Source: Rhineura floridana (Eukaryota; Chordata; Lepidosauria; Squamata; Rhineuridae). Taken from it: a stretch of 64,000 bases of DNA. The stretch covers positions 187,552,934 to 187,616,933 of the forward strand of contig NC_084484.1 of assembly GCF_030035675.1 (NCBI RefSeq), in the 5' to 3' direction. Below are positions 27,828 through 38,110 of this stretch, piece by piece (position 1 is the first letter of the stretch; each line of letters opens with the position of its first letter). A model generated the notes under the pieces. That model had not been told where the DNA came from and did no database searches. It saw only the letters and a program-made list of their open reading frames with translations. Position numbers and translations under genes: made by a program.

Positions 27828-28417
27828 GCCCCGTCGGAGGACTCGTCAGATGAGGATGACTCGGGAGTAACAGCTGCAGACCCAGAAGGAGAAACGGAGG
27901 AAACTCCTGAGAATGCAGGTCCTTCTGCCCCTCAGCTGCAGAGCACCCCAGACACAGCTGAAGCCCTTCAGCCAGACGCAGACAGTGAACAGGATGCTCC
28001 CCCCTCACCTGCAGAACGTAGACAACAGAAGGTCAGGCAGAAGAGGGGCAGGCCTGTTCACTTAAGGCCAAAACGCTGATGGCTCACACCTGCTGACAAA
28101 CCTGCTCCTTAAAAGACAAACCTTGGCTTCAGCTTGTTGCTGACTACAACGTCAGGCGTGGCTTTGTGTGTTTCCAGATTCCCTGAACCTTATCTTGGAC
28201 TGACCCCTTGGCAATTGAATCCGGACCTCTACTGACCTCGTTTCTGGACTTCTGGCTTGGCATGTAAGCTTGGAAAGGGCCTTGTCCTTATCATGCTTCA
28301 TCCTTGTTAGCCTGGCAGATTTACGACCAGGCTGCCAGCTAAGGACTTTCCCGCCCTGGTAAATACCCAGGAATTTCCAGGCCCCGCCTGCACTGCTGTC
28401 TCGGTGCTGAGCTGACA
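27821..28417 (+). mobile_element. Solo LTR (fossil), 597 bp
   Basis: It begins TGTCA and ends TGACA, with the 5-bp target duplication GTTCA at 27816-27820 and 28418-28422, and the L2 frame joins across it. No internal region remains, so it is a recombined remnant of an LTR retroelement of unassigned family. It is younger than the L2 and the hAT in it. An open frame inside it is not treated as a gene. Confidence 0.8.
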
Positions 28418-28887
28418 GTTCAGAAACTGCAGCTTGTGCGAAATGCAGCGGCCAGATTGTTAACAGGGACCAGACAGTCCGAACATATAAAACCGATTCT
28501 GGCCCGCTTGCATTTGCTGCCTGTATGTTTCCGAGCTCAATTCAAGGTGCTGGTTTTGACCTATAAAGCCTTACATGGCTTGGGACCACAATACCTGATG
28601 GAATGCCTCTCCCGATACGAACCTACCTGTACACTACGCTCAACATCCAAGGCCCTCCTCCGGGTGCCTACTCCAAGGGAAGCTCGGAGGGTGGCAACAA
28701 GGGAGAGGATCTTCTCAGTGGTGGCCCCCAAATTATAGAATGACTTTCTTGATGAGGTGCACCTGGCGCCAACACTGTTATCTTTCCGGCACCAGGAAGA
28801 GACTTTCCTCTTCCCCCAGGCATTTTAGCATGTGTTTTAAATTGTTTTTATATTGTTTTAAATTTTAAAACTGTGTTTTATATTGTA

Positions 28888-30287
28888 CCAATCCATAAGT
28901 GTGGCTCAAAAAGTGATCCTAATAATTACCGGCCTATTAGTCTGCTTTCAGTGGTAGGTAAGATCTATGCTGGCTATTTAAACTCCAAGCTAAAGTCATG
29001 GGTGGATGCTAATAACATCCTGGGCCAAGAACAGATTGGTTTTAAATCGGACCATTCCACTCTTGACCATTGTTTGGTTTTGTCCCAGCTGGTGTACAAA
29101 CATGTGCTGTCTTCCGGCGGTAAATTGTTCGTGGCCTTTGTAGATCTAAAGTCAGCATTTGACTCCATTTCGCGTAGCCGCCTGGAGAGCAAAATGGACT
29201 CACTAAACATGGACAGGAGACTCTTGCTCCTGATAGCAGCATTGTATCATGACACTGTGGTACAAGTACGATGTAACCAACGTGGCCATCTTACTCGCGA
29301 GATTGGCTCCACCCGAGGAGTAGGGCAGGGCTGTGTGTTAGCACCTACTCTTTTTAATCTATATTTGGCTGATCTTCCTAGGGCTATGAGTTCGATCCAA
29401 TCCCACTCCCCTAAATTAGGGAATGATAAACTCTGCATATTGCTGTATGCGGACGATGCAGTCTTAATATCACTCACCCGGTTAGGGTTAAAAAGATTAC
29501 TGTCAGGCTTTGCGGTCTATTGCAATGATAACTTCTAACAATTAACCATGCAGAGTCAAAGGTTATTGTTTTTTCAAAGCGGAAGGTTAGATTCCCCTGG
29601 TGTTTAGGATGTGGTAGAATCGAACAGGTTAATACCTACAAATATCTGGGAATGTGGTTTCACGAGTCGGGTAGCTGGAAATCACAAGCAAATTATATAA
29701 AAGACAAAGCTGGTAAAAATCTGGGAGCACTAATATCATTTTATCTCTCCAAAGGAGGGAGGTATGTGCCAGCAGCCGTATGTATAATTAGGACCAAAAT
29801 TATTCCGATGTTGCTATATGGTGCTCCGATCTGGTCCCCATATTTCAAGGGGTCTATATGCCCTTGTGATGTGCATGCGGTGGAGACAGTCATGCACGTC
29901 CTTTTTAAATGCAAATTTTACGAGGATGTCAGAAGAGATCTTTTAAATCCTATTCTTTTAAATTACTCTGGTCGTTCAGCCAGTACACTTTTAAAGATTC
30001 TTATTCAGGGCTCTGACGAATTAGTCACTTTAAGTGTGGCCAAATACTTAAATCAAGCCATGGTGATTAGAAAGGACCTGATCGGACCGAAGGTCTGATT
30101 GTACGCTATGCATGGGACGATTTACAGCTTATAGCTAGTTATTACGCAAGTATTACAAGCTAAAGTAATGTAAGCGGTCCTGGAAGCCAGTGTATAACAA
30201 TCTGTTAATTGTATGTGCTGTCTATTTGTACTTCTTCGTTTGTTCCTGCTACGGTCTATTGACTATGCAATACAGGATGATGATGAT
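28888..30287 (+). mobile_element. Second LINE type inside L2 3' UTR
   Basis: The frame 28873-29538 carries RT motifs: NNYRPISLLSVVGKI, GFKSDHSTLDHC, FVDLKSAFDSI, GVGQGCVLAPTLFNLYLADL and the catalytic YADD in LLYADDAVLISL. A second frame (29652-30098) has a thumb/C-terminal part and CPCDVHAVETVMHVLFKC, a Cys-Cys-His-Cys pattern seen in LINEs with a restriction-like endonuclease (R4/Dong-type). The RT differs clearly from L2, CR1 and BovB. At least one frameshift near 29535 and an internal deletion are likely. It ends in (GAT)n. Confidence 0.7.
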
Positions 30288-30484
30288 GTGTTTTTAAATT
30301 GTTTTTAAAATATGTTTTTAAATTGTGTATTTGTTTTAATGTTTTTGATTGCTGTAAACCGCCCAGAGAGCTTCGGCTATGGGGCAGTATACAAGTGCAA
30401 TCAATCAATCAATCAATGCACTAAGTACTCTGGCATAGTTATGGGTACCTCTGATGCCACAAGTGGAGCAGGGGGTGTGTGTGT

Positions 30485-30715
30485 TCATAGAACCATGGAA
30501 GGGCCCTTTAAGGCCATGGAGTCCAACCCCCTGCTCAATGCAGGAATCCAAGTGAAAGCATACGCGACAAGTGGCTGTCCAGCTGCCTTTTGAAGGCCTC
30601 CAGTGTCAGAGAGCCCATCACCTCCCTAGGTCATCGTGGGTTCCATTGTACCGCTCTGACAGTTAGGAAGTTTTTCTTGATGTTCAGTCAAGATCTGGCT
30701 TCCTGCACATCAGGG
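30485..30715 (-). repeat. CR1 LINE 3' end
   Basis: CATAGAACCATGGAAGGGCC, GGCCATGGAGTCCAACCCCC and CAGCTGCCTTTTGAAGGCCT form the inverted CR1 3' region of a chicken-like subfamily. A close relative is at 51070-51250. Confidence 0.8.
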
Positions 30716-30857
30716 AAAACTTCAGGCTTCTGTGGAGAGGTAAAGCAATGACAGGGATCAGCATAGAAATACTTTAAAGAGGATTTGAAGGGAAAATGCG
30801 ACAAATTTAGAGTTCAATCCAGCATGGTGTACTCACACAACCTTTCCCAACCTTTGG

Positions 30858-30950
30858 GTCCCCAGATGTTTCTGGACTACAATTCCCATCATTCCTGACC
30901 ATTGTCCATGCTGGCTGGGGCTAATGGGAATTGTAGTCCAACAACATCTC
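30858..30950. repeat. Small foldback repeat
   Basis: ACTACAATTCCCATCA and TGGGAATTGTAGTCC form inverted arms around CATGCTGGCTGGGG. It belongs to the ACTACAACTCCC family. Confidence 0.65.
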
Positions 30951-31245
30951 TCCGTTACCTTTTGGGCGCCTATTGAAGACCTTCCTCTTTCAACAAGCCT
31001 TTTGAGACCTATCCCAGTCTGCGTCTGTGTTGGAATTACTTTTTAATACATTTGCATGACCTGGGCGAGCAGGGTTTGACTCTCCACTCTACCAAGAAGC
31101 TCACTGAGTTACCTTCGGCCAGCCACAGTCTCTTGGCTTAACCTACCTTACAGGGCTGTTGTGAGGATAAAATAGGGAGGAGAAAGCCATGTACACCACC
31201 TTGTGCTCCTTGGAATGAAGGCAGCATATAAATTCCAGAAATAAT
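30951..31245 (+). repeat. L2 C-terminal fragment joined to a SINE-like tail
   Basis: GAAGACCTTCCTCTTTCAAC and TATCCCAGTCTGCGTCTGTG are L2 sequence to about 31045. The remainder (CTTACAGGGCTGTTGTGAGG, ATAAAATAGGGAGGAG) is a common squamate short repeat ending in (TA)n. Confidence 0.55.
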
Positions 31246-31399
31246 ATATATATATATTATAAACCATCATATGCAACAGAGCAGGAAACTTAATGAGAAC
31301 TTAATCTGAGGTTTTTTAGTTTAGAAAAATGGCAACGATTGGGGGGGGGGCAGAAGAGAGGTGAGTAAGAATAGGCTGGACGTGGAGAAAGTGGACCTG

Positions 31400-31855
31400 G
31401 GAAGGCTTTTCTCCCTCTTGCATAACATGAGAACCCAACTGGGGAGGCCCCAAGAAGCTTAATATTGGGAAATTCAGAACAGACAAGAGGAAGGTCCTGT
31501 TCACACAGCATGTCATTAAGCAATGGAATTTGCTCCCGCAGGAGACAGACGGCCACCAACCTGGACTGCCTTAAAAGGGGATTAGGCAGGTCCATGGAGC
31601 AGGAGGAGGCAGCTGGCCATGGCTACTAGCCATGTTGGCTACGTTCTCCCTCCACTGTCGGAGGTGGTCTACCCCTGAGCACCAGTTGCTGGGAATCGCA
31701 GGTGAGTAGGATGTTGCTGCTGCTGCTGCACTCAGCTCCTGCTTGGGGGCTTCTCTTTCCGGCATCTGGCTGGTTACGGTGAGAACAGGGTGCTGGACTA
31801 GATGGGCCCCTTTTGGTCTGCTCCAGCAGCCAGGCTCTTCTTATGTTCTTACTAA
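31400..31855 (+). repeat. CR1 ORF2 C terminus and 3' UTR
   Basis: The translated start resembles the CR1 C terminus (RTDKR...). TGAGAACAGGGTGCTGGACT, AGATGGGCCCC and CTCTTCTTATGTTCTTA at the end are CR1 3' UTR. Confidence 0.75.
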
Positions 31856-31974
31856 ACACACATTGGCAAATAACAGCATTGAAAATCCAGCCAGCAGGAT
31901 TGTCGTAGCACATAAAGTACTAGCTCAGAAGAGTCTAAACAACAATACCCAACGTCCAGATTTTTCTTGTTGCC

Positions 31975-33660
31975 ATTTCTTTGTTGTTATGTGTCCTCAA
32001 GTCGATTACGACTTATGGCGACCCTATGAATCAGCGACCTCCAAGAGCATCTGTCATGAATCACCCTGTTCAGATCTTGTAGTTCAGGTCTGTGGCTTCC
32101 TTTATGGAATCAATCCATCTCTTGTTTGATTTTCCTCTTTTTCTACTCCCTGCTGTTTTTCCCAGCATTATTGTCTTTTCTAGTGAATCAGGTCTTCTCA
32201 TGATGTGTCCAAAGTAGGATAACCTCAGTTTCATCATTTTAGCTTCTAGTGACAGTTCTGGTTTAATTTGTTCTGACACCCAATTATTTGTCTTTTTTGC
32301 AGTCCATGGTACGCGCAAAGCTCTCATCCAACACCACATTTCAAATGACTTGATTTTTCTCGTATCCACTTTTTTTACCGTCCAACTTTCACATCCATAC
32401 ATAGAGATCGGAAATACCATGGTCTGAATGATCTTGACTTTAGTGTTCAGTGATACATCTTTGCATTTGAGGACCTTTTCTAGTTCTCTCATAGCTGCCC
32501 TCCCCAGTCCTAGCCTTCTTCTGATTTCTTGACTATTGTCTCCATTTTGGTTAATGACTGTGCCAAGGTGTTGATAGTCCTTGAGAAGTTCAGTGTCCTC
32601 ATTGTCAACTTTAAAGTTACATAAATCTTTCTGTTGTCATTACTTTAGTCTTCTTGACGTTCAGCTGTAGTCCTGCTTTTGCGCTTTCCTCTTTAACTTT
32701 CATCAGCATTCGTTTCAAATCATTACTGGTTTCTGCTAGTAGTATGGTATCGTCTGCATATCTTAAATGATTGATATTTCTCCCTCCAATTTTCACACCT
32801 CGTTCATCTTGGTCCAATCCTGCTTTCCGTATGATATGTTCTGCATACAGATTAAATAAATAGGGTGATGAAATACACCCCTGTCTCACACCCTTTTCTT
32901 TTGGGAACCAATCGGTTCTCCATATTCTGTCCTTACAGTAGCCTCTTGTCCAGAGTATAGGTTGCACATCAGGACAATCAGATGCTGCTGCACCCCCATT
33001 TCTTTTAAAGCATTCCATAGTTTTTCATGATCTCCACAATCAAAGGCTTTGCTGTAATCTATAAAGCACAGGGTGATTTTCTTCTGAAATTCCTTGCTCC
33101 GTCCCATTATCCAACGTATGTTTGCGATGTGATCTCTGGTGCCTCTTCCCTTTCTAAATCCAGCTTGGACGTCTGGCATTTCTCGCTCCATACATGGTAA
33201 GAGTCTTTGTTGTAGAATCTTGAGCATTAGTTTACCTGCATGGGATATTAAGGCAATAGTTTGATAATTACTGCATTCCCTGGGATCCCCTTTCTTTGGA
33301 ATTGGGATGCATATGGAACGCTTCCAGTCTGTGGGCCATTGTTTAGTTTTCCATATTTCTTGACAGATTTTTGTCAACATTTGGACAGATTCAGTCTCAG
33401 TAGCTTGTAGCAACTCTATTGGTATGCCATCTGTTCCTGGTGATTTGTTTCTTCCAAGTATTTTTAAGAACAGCTTTCACCTCACATTCTAGAGTTTCTG
33501 GTTCTTCATCATATGATTCCTCCTTGAATGAATGTGTCATCCTTGCATCCCTTTTATAGAGTTCTTCAGTGTATTGCTTCCATCTTCCGTTTGGACAGGA
33601 TGGACTTAAAGCATTTTTAAATGCACTTTCCAAGCACAGAGTTTCCAAAGGAAGCCAAAC
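31975..33660 (-). mobile_element. RTE-BovB LINE, 5'-truncated
   Basis: RT motifs on the minus strand include IPIPKKGDPRECSNYQTIAL, DVQAGFRKGRGTRDHIANI, FIDYSKAFDCGDHEKLW, GVRQGCISSPYLFNLYAE and the catalytic YADD in LRYADDTILLAE. The C terminus has YGCESWTVKK and FEMWCWMRALRVPWTAKK. These are characteristic of BovB. The frames at 33648-33397, 33413-32886, 33018-32617 and 32492-32070 are not continuous, so several frameshifts have accumulated. The 3' end is the standard BovB tail. The endonuclease is missing. It ends about 30 bp beyond the olfactory receptor stop codon. Confidence 0.92.
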
Positions 33661-33689
33661 TCAGGAAAGCTCTGAAACCCCTGATCATC

Positions 33690-34655
33690 TCACCATTCAT
33701 CTGTTGAAACTGTTTTTCCTGCATGGAATAGTTTCAACACACTTTCCCGAATCTGTTTCGTCTTCACCCCATAAATAATGGGGTTGAGCATAGGGAGTGT
33801 GAGCAAGTAGAAATTGGCCATAAGGATATGAATGTGGTGTGGGATGGTGTGGTCCCCAAAATGATGGGTGAAGAAGGTGAAAAATGCTGGAGTGTATGTG
33901 ATAATTATGGCAATGACATGGGAGGTGCAGGTCCCAAAGGCTTTGCTCCGTGCATCCTTGGAGGAAAGCCCCACAACGGCTCTGAGGATCATGGCGTAAG
34001 ATGCGGCAATTGAGAGGATGTCAAATCCCCCAATGACTGAAGCCACCATCAAGCCGTAGATTGCATCCACCCATGCGCTGCCACAGGCTATCTTGACTAC
34101 GGACATGTGGTCGCAATAGGTGTGAGCGATGATGTTAGTGCGGCAGTATGGCAATCTTCTGACCAAGAAGTGGAAGGGACGCATCAGCATTGCCCCTCGG
34201 AGGAAAGTGGCCAAGCCGATCTTGGCAATAACCGAGTTGGTCAAAATGGTGCTGTATCTCAGTGGGTAACAGATGGCGATGAAACGGTCCAGGGCCATGA
34301 GCATGAGGACCCCAGACTCCATCCCAGTGAGCATGTGGATGAAGAACATCTGGGCCAGGCAGGAGCTAAAGTCAATATCTTTCATCTTGAACCAGAAGAT
34401 GGTGACAGTTTTGGGCACCACAGTGTTTATCTCAAGGATGTCCGTGATGGAGAGCATGCTAAGGAAGAAGTACATGGGCCTGTGAAGAGCTTCCTCAACC
34501 CGGATGACGTAAAGCAGCCCACAGTTGCCCACCATAGCAATGAGATACATGGAGAAAAAAGGTAGGGAGATCCACATTTGGATGGCTTCCAGGCCTGGGA
34601 TCCCATTCAGGATGAAGGAAGTGAAGGCGCCCTCACTGTAGTTAGATGTTGCCAT
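33690..34655 (-). CDS. Class I olfactory receptor, OR52-like
   Basis: 321 codons in one exon, the normal size for a rhodopsin-like odorant GPCR of the ciliary membrane. Landmarks: N-glycosylation site NYS at 5-7, first membrane segment about 28-50, conserved Cys99, MALDRFIAIC at 120-129 after segment 3, extracellular loop Cys residues at 171, 181 and 191, KAFGTC at 238-243 and PMLNPIIY at 288-295. GIPGLE and FFIHMLTGMESGVLMLMALD are typical of class I family 52. An upstream in-frame ATG at 34736 exists. I chose 34655 because an acceptor-like TTTATCTGTCCAG ends 6 bases upstream, fitting a spliced 5' UTR. No defect is seen. The ligand is unknown. Confidence 0.92.
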   Translation of the reverse strand: MATSNYSEGAFTSFILNGIPGLEAIQMWISLPFFSMYLIAMVGNCGLLYVIRVEEALHRPMYFFLSMLSITDILEINTVVPKTVTIFWFKMKDIDFSSCLAQMFFIHMLTGMESGVLMLMALDRFIAICYPLRYSTILTNSVIAKIGLATFLRGAMLMRPFHFLVRRLPYCRTNIIAHTYCDHMSVVKIACGSAWVDAIYGLMVASVIGGFDILSIAASYAMILRAVVGLSSKDARSKAFGTCTSHVIAIIITYTPAFFTFFTHHFGDHTIPHHIHILMANFYLLTLPMLNPIIYGVKTKQIRESVLKLFHAGKTVSTDEW

Positions 34656-34744
34656 GCTGTGCTGGACAGATAAAGGTCCTGGTCCCCTTTGCATTGGCAT
34701 CTGGTCTCTGCACAAAAAGGAACACAGAGCAGCCACTGCATATG

Positions 34745-35040
34745 ACTGACTCTAGAAGCTCCACAGTCACACCGAGCAAGGATCAGTCATGCTACAGTGT
34801 TAGCTTAGATTGGGATTGGTAATACAAGATTTAGGTAATGTTAATAACAATGCTCAATTCTGAAAATGTGGCATTGGAGAGAGCTGCCCGAATGGTCCAT
34901 TTAGAATCTAAATTTCAGATGGTGGCCATAGGTAGCATGGACTGAGCAGAATCTTTGGCCTGTATGGAAATTGGGCAATTCTTGCCTTTTAAGATAATTG
35001 TATCACCTTTGGACCAGATATCTGCTACATTTCAGCTGAG
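34745..35040. other. Upstream flank of the first olfactory receptor
   Basis: No recognised repeat. A non-coding first exon and promoter may lie here or further upstream, but none can be defined by eye. Confidence 0.35.
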
Positions 35041-35044
35041 CACG

Positions 35045-35215
35045 CTACTATTTATTTCTTAAATTTGTATTCCGCCCTTCCTCCCAATGGAGCCAAAGGC
35101 AGCAATCATTAAAATGTATAATTTAAAATCAAATTAAAACATATTTAAATTTTAAAAAACCATCTAAAACAATTACAAGCATTTAGAACATCTAAAAACA
35201 TTTAAAAGCAATCAC
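35045..35215 (-). repeat. L2 LINE 3' tail
   Basis: TATTTATTTCTTAAATTTG, CCGCCCTTCCTCCCAATGGA and the A-rich continuation are the inverted L2 3' end. Confidence 0.7.
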
Positions 35216-36685
35216 ATATCCCTAATAGTTATTAATTTCATGGTTGCCCTGGCCAGTATCTCTCAGCCATCAATATTGAGGGAAACAGGTAGACCTCACC
35301 AGGGAAAGCCTCAAATGGGGAACTACCTCCAAGGAGGTCCTGTCAGGGGTTAATACCAGCCAGGCAGCACTTATTTGGGGGTTTCTTAACACTTTGTCCA
35401 AGATTACAATTACTTTATATTTTTACTTTAATCAAAGAGGAAGATTTGAATTAGGATTCTTTAAAATAAAATCAATCAATCCTTTCCCATATGATGATAC
35501 AGGTTGTATCACTGTATGGGAAGCCCAACATATAGGCTGCATCAGCCATGGGCAGATGCCAGGCTTGTTGGATCCAGAACTCCAAGATCCAGCAACAAGA
35601 GCCAGGTGCAAAAGACATCCCTGAAAGAACAGGGGGGTGCCTCAGCACAATCTGAGCCCAGGAATTTTTCACTTCCAGAACTGAACTGGGCTCACAGCCC
35701 TTTCACATAAGAGCCTACTCCTGATTCCTTCATTTCCGCAACCTAATTTAGGTGAGAAGAAAGGTCACTCTGTTGTTGCTATGGTTAAACAGCTGGGAGT
35801 CAGAAACCCTGGCTGGTCTTTTGCAAATCACCCAGAGAGGGATCTACCAGTAGGCCTTGATCTACCATCTCCCCACCCCTGGGCTAAAGTACTGCACAGT
35901 ATGGATCAGGGATGGGGAACCTGGGGTGACCCTCCAGATGTTGCAGGACTGTAGCTCTTCTGATCCCTACCCCATGGCTGTTCTGGCTGCTGGGGCCGGA
36001 GGGCACAGGACGAAGATCCACTGGAACTGGCCTTCCCCATCTTTGGCATATAATACTGCTCCGTCTGGTGTCATGCAATTCACTGCTGCTTCTCCCACTT
36101 CTAGTGTTGTTATTCCACCTACCCTCGTCACTGTGCTTTCAGTCTTGGGTTAGCAAGGAGAAACTTCATAGCGATTCTCCATCGAGAGTGACTGCCATTT
36201 TCCAGTTGCTGCATTTGTAATTCACATTGCACTCCTAATATAACCTTACACTGCAGTAAGTCACTCTGAGTTACTATTTAGTAGACAAGCACAAGAATGT
36301 GCTCCCTGTTGCTTCCCATTTGTGTAAAATATATGATGGCCCATAATAAGCGAGTGCAGGCAGATAGTTAAGGTCTGGGTCTGTGAGGCCACAATATTTT
36401 GTTCCCTCCTTTCAAAGGCAACATGCTCCATTTGCAAATGAATTTCTAAACTGACTCTGTCCATAGGGACAAAAGAAAGGATACCACAGTGCAAAACTCG
36501 GGTGCTTCTATCTGAGCTGTCTGCACAGCACAGTTTCAATTGGTCTTTATTCTATCTGAGAAATGACCCCTTTCTACCATTTGCCACACACCTTATGGCA
36601 TCCTGCTTTGGACCAACTCTAACGGTCTTGACTTGAAATGAACTTGCAGTTTTTTTGCATTATGACTTTGCTCTCTTTTCCCACC
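35216..36685. other. Intergenic stretch, little recognised
   Basis: Only a diverged foldback repeat at about 35905-36010 (CCTCCAGATGTTGCAGGACT, GGCTGCTGGGGCC) is visible. No exon is recognised. Confidence 0.4.
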
Positions 36686-36689
36686 TAAA

Positions 36690-36905
36690 AAAAAAAAATT
36701 ATGAGATCAGTAAGAGCCTGTGGCCTGCGGGATCCGGCCAATGGGGGCCCATCTAGTCCAGCATCCTGTTCTCACGGCAGCCAATCAAATGCCCCAATGG
36801 AGGAAGCCCGCAAGATGGACTTGAGTGCAACAGCAGCGCTCTTCCCATCTCATGATTGCCAGCCACTGGCATTCAGTTCTATTCATGCATTTGTCTAATC
36901 TTAGT
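36690..36905 (-). repeat. CR1 LINE 3' end
   Basis: GCCCATCTAGTCCAGCATCC, TGTTCTCACGGCAGCCAATC and TTCATGCATTTGTCTAATCT match the CR1 at 7960-8215 in the same orientation. Confidence 0.8.
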
Positions 36906-36919
36906 CTAATTTACTGGGC

Positions 36920-37130
36920 TATTTATTTATTTATTTATTTGAGATAATGTACATACTGCTTGAATGTAAAAACCTCTAAGTGGCTTTCAAAAAACACTAA
37001 AATCATCAATAAAACAGTTAAAAACAGGTAATTAAACATATTTAAAACAATTAAAACAACCACTAACCAAAGAGATTAAAACAGATCAACATCTAGGCTA
37101 GCCTAAACAAAAAAGGTTTCAAGCAAGTTT
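36920..37130 (-). repeat. L2 LINE 3' tail
   Basis: (ATTT)n followed by GAGATAATGTACATACTGCT and A-rich sequence, the inverted tail of an old L2-type copy. Confidence 0.6.
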
Positions 37131-37309
37131 TAAGATGATCAGAGATCATTTGTTTTGATCCAAGGCAATAAAATAGGAGGAGGAAGAAGGGCATCCCTCA
37201 CCTACCAAGCTGGATGCTATGGAAGGCTCTTGAGACACACCAGTCAGAAAGCCAGAAAGGAACATTATTCTTCCTCTCAAACAAGGCAGAATGAGAAACT
37301 GATTCTGAA

Positions 37310-37745
37310 AGTAGTAGCCATTGTGGCTACTAGCCATGTATCACCTTAAAAGGTAAAGGTGTCCCCGCACTTGTAGTGCGAGTTGTTTCTGACTCTTAGG
37401 GTGACGTCTTGCGACGTTTACTAGGCAGACCATATATATGGGGTGGGATTGCCAGTTCCTTCCCCGGCCTTTCTTTACCCCCCAGCATATGCCGGGTACT
37501 CATTTTACCGACCACGGATGGATGGAAGGCTGAGTGGACCTCGACCCCTTTTACCGGAGATTCGACTTCCTCCTTCCGTCGGAATCGAACTCCGGCCATG
37601 AGCATTGCTTCGGCTGCGTTACCGCTGCTTACTACTCTGCGCCACGGAGGACCTTACCCTCCGTGAATTTGTCCAAACCCTTTGAAAGCCATCCAAGTTT
37701 TGTCTGTCCTGAATCTCTCTACACTCAACATCTTTGGATTATTTG
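37310..37745 (-). repeat. CR1 fragment split by a SINE
   Basis: GCCATTGTGGCTACTAGCCA before the SINE and CCGTGAATTTGTCC...GAAAGCCATCCAAG after it match CR1 positions 8150-8225 in the same order. The SINE therefore landed in an existing CR1 copy. Confidence 0.75.
37349..37650 (-). mobile_element. tRNA-derived SINE, 302 bp, full length
   Basis: On the minus strand it starts CCTCCGTGGCGCAGAGTAGT. The pol III A box is at 37632-37644 and the B box GGAGTTCGATTCC at 37581-37593. A conserved body follows (GGTCGGTAAAATGAGTACCC) and the end is ACCTTTACCTTT. The 6-bp duplication ACCTTA lies at 37343-37348 and 37651-37656. A truncated sister copy is at 43320-43518. The family name is not certain to me. 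Confidence 0.88.
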
Positions 37746-38034
37746 AGAGGAAGAAAAACTAAGTATACCTACTTGCCTGGGAGTAATCCTCATTGAACTC
37801 AGTGGAACATACTATCTGAGCAGACATGCATAGGATTGTGCTGTTTGTTTCTCATCCTGGGATAGTTAGGGAAAACATCTGTGCAATACATGATTCAGTG
37901 AAAATAAAAAATCCATCTGCCATGTATGGTTGTGGCCAATTAGAAGGTGTGTGATTACCCCAAGATCACCTTCATCTCAACAGATATGTCTGCACTTTAG
38001 AGCACAGGAGGAACCTTTAAAGCAGCCTTTGCCA

Positions 38035-38100
38035 GAATGGCGACCTCCAGATGTTTTGGACTACAACTCCCATCGGCCCCAGCCAGGACAGGTCCTGCAC
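38035..38100. repeat. Small foldback repeat, truncated
   Basis: CCTCCAGATGTTTTGGACTA and CAACTCCCATCGGCCCCAGC match the left arm of the ACTACAACTCCC family. Confidence 0.55.
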
Positions 38101-38110
38101 ACATTTGATT

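Larger units (their letters stand above)
27728..30415 (+). mobile_element. L2 LINE, 3' half of a split copy
   Basis: L2 segments are 27728-27820, 28423-28887 (ORF2 C terminus: KLQLVRNAAARLLTG-like frame, LTYKALHGLGPQYL) and 30288-30415 (3' UTR, GTAAACCGCCCAGAGAGCTT, then an AATC-type tail). A solo LTR and another LINE interrupt them. The missing 5' half corresponds to 14500-17900. Confidence 0.85.

Noticed and set aside
27795-28079. 94-codon acidic-to-basic frame
   Set aside because: It begins in L2 sequence and runs into the solo LTR, so it is a chance or fossil frame inside a mobile element.
34107-34565. Plus-strand 152-codon frame opposite the first olfactory receptor
   Set aside because: It is the antisense shadow of the receptor coding sequence.
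37581-37650. Possible tRNA gene on the minus strand
   Set aside because: A and B boxes are present, but the sequence continues into a SINE body with target duplications and lacks a proper acceptor stem.
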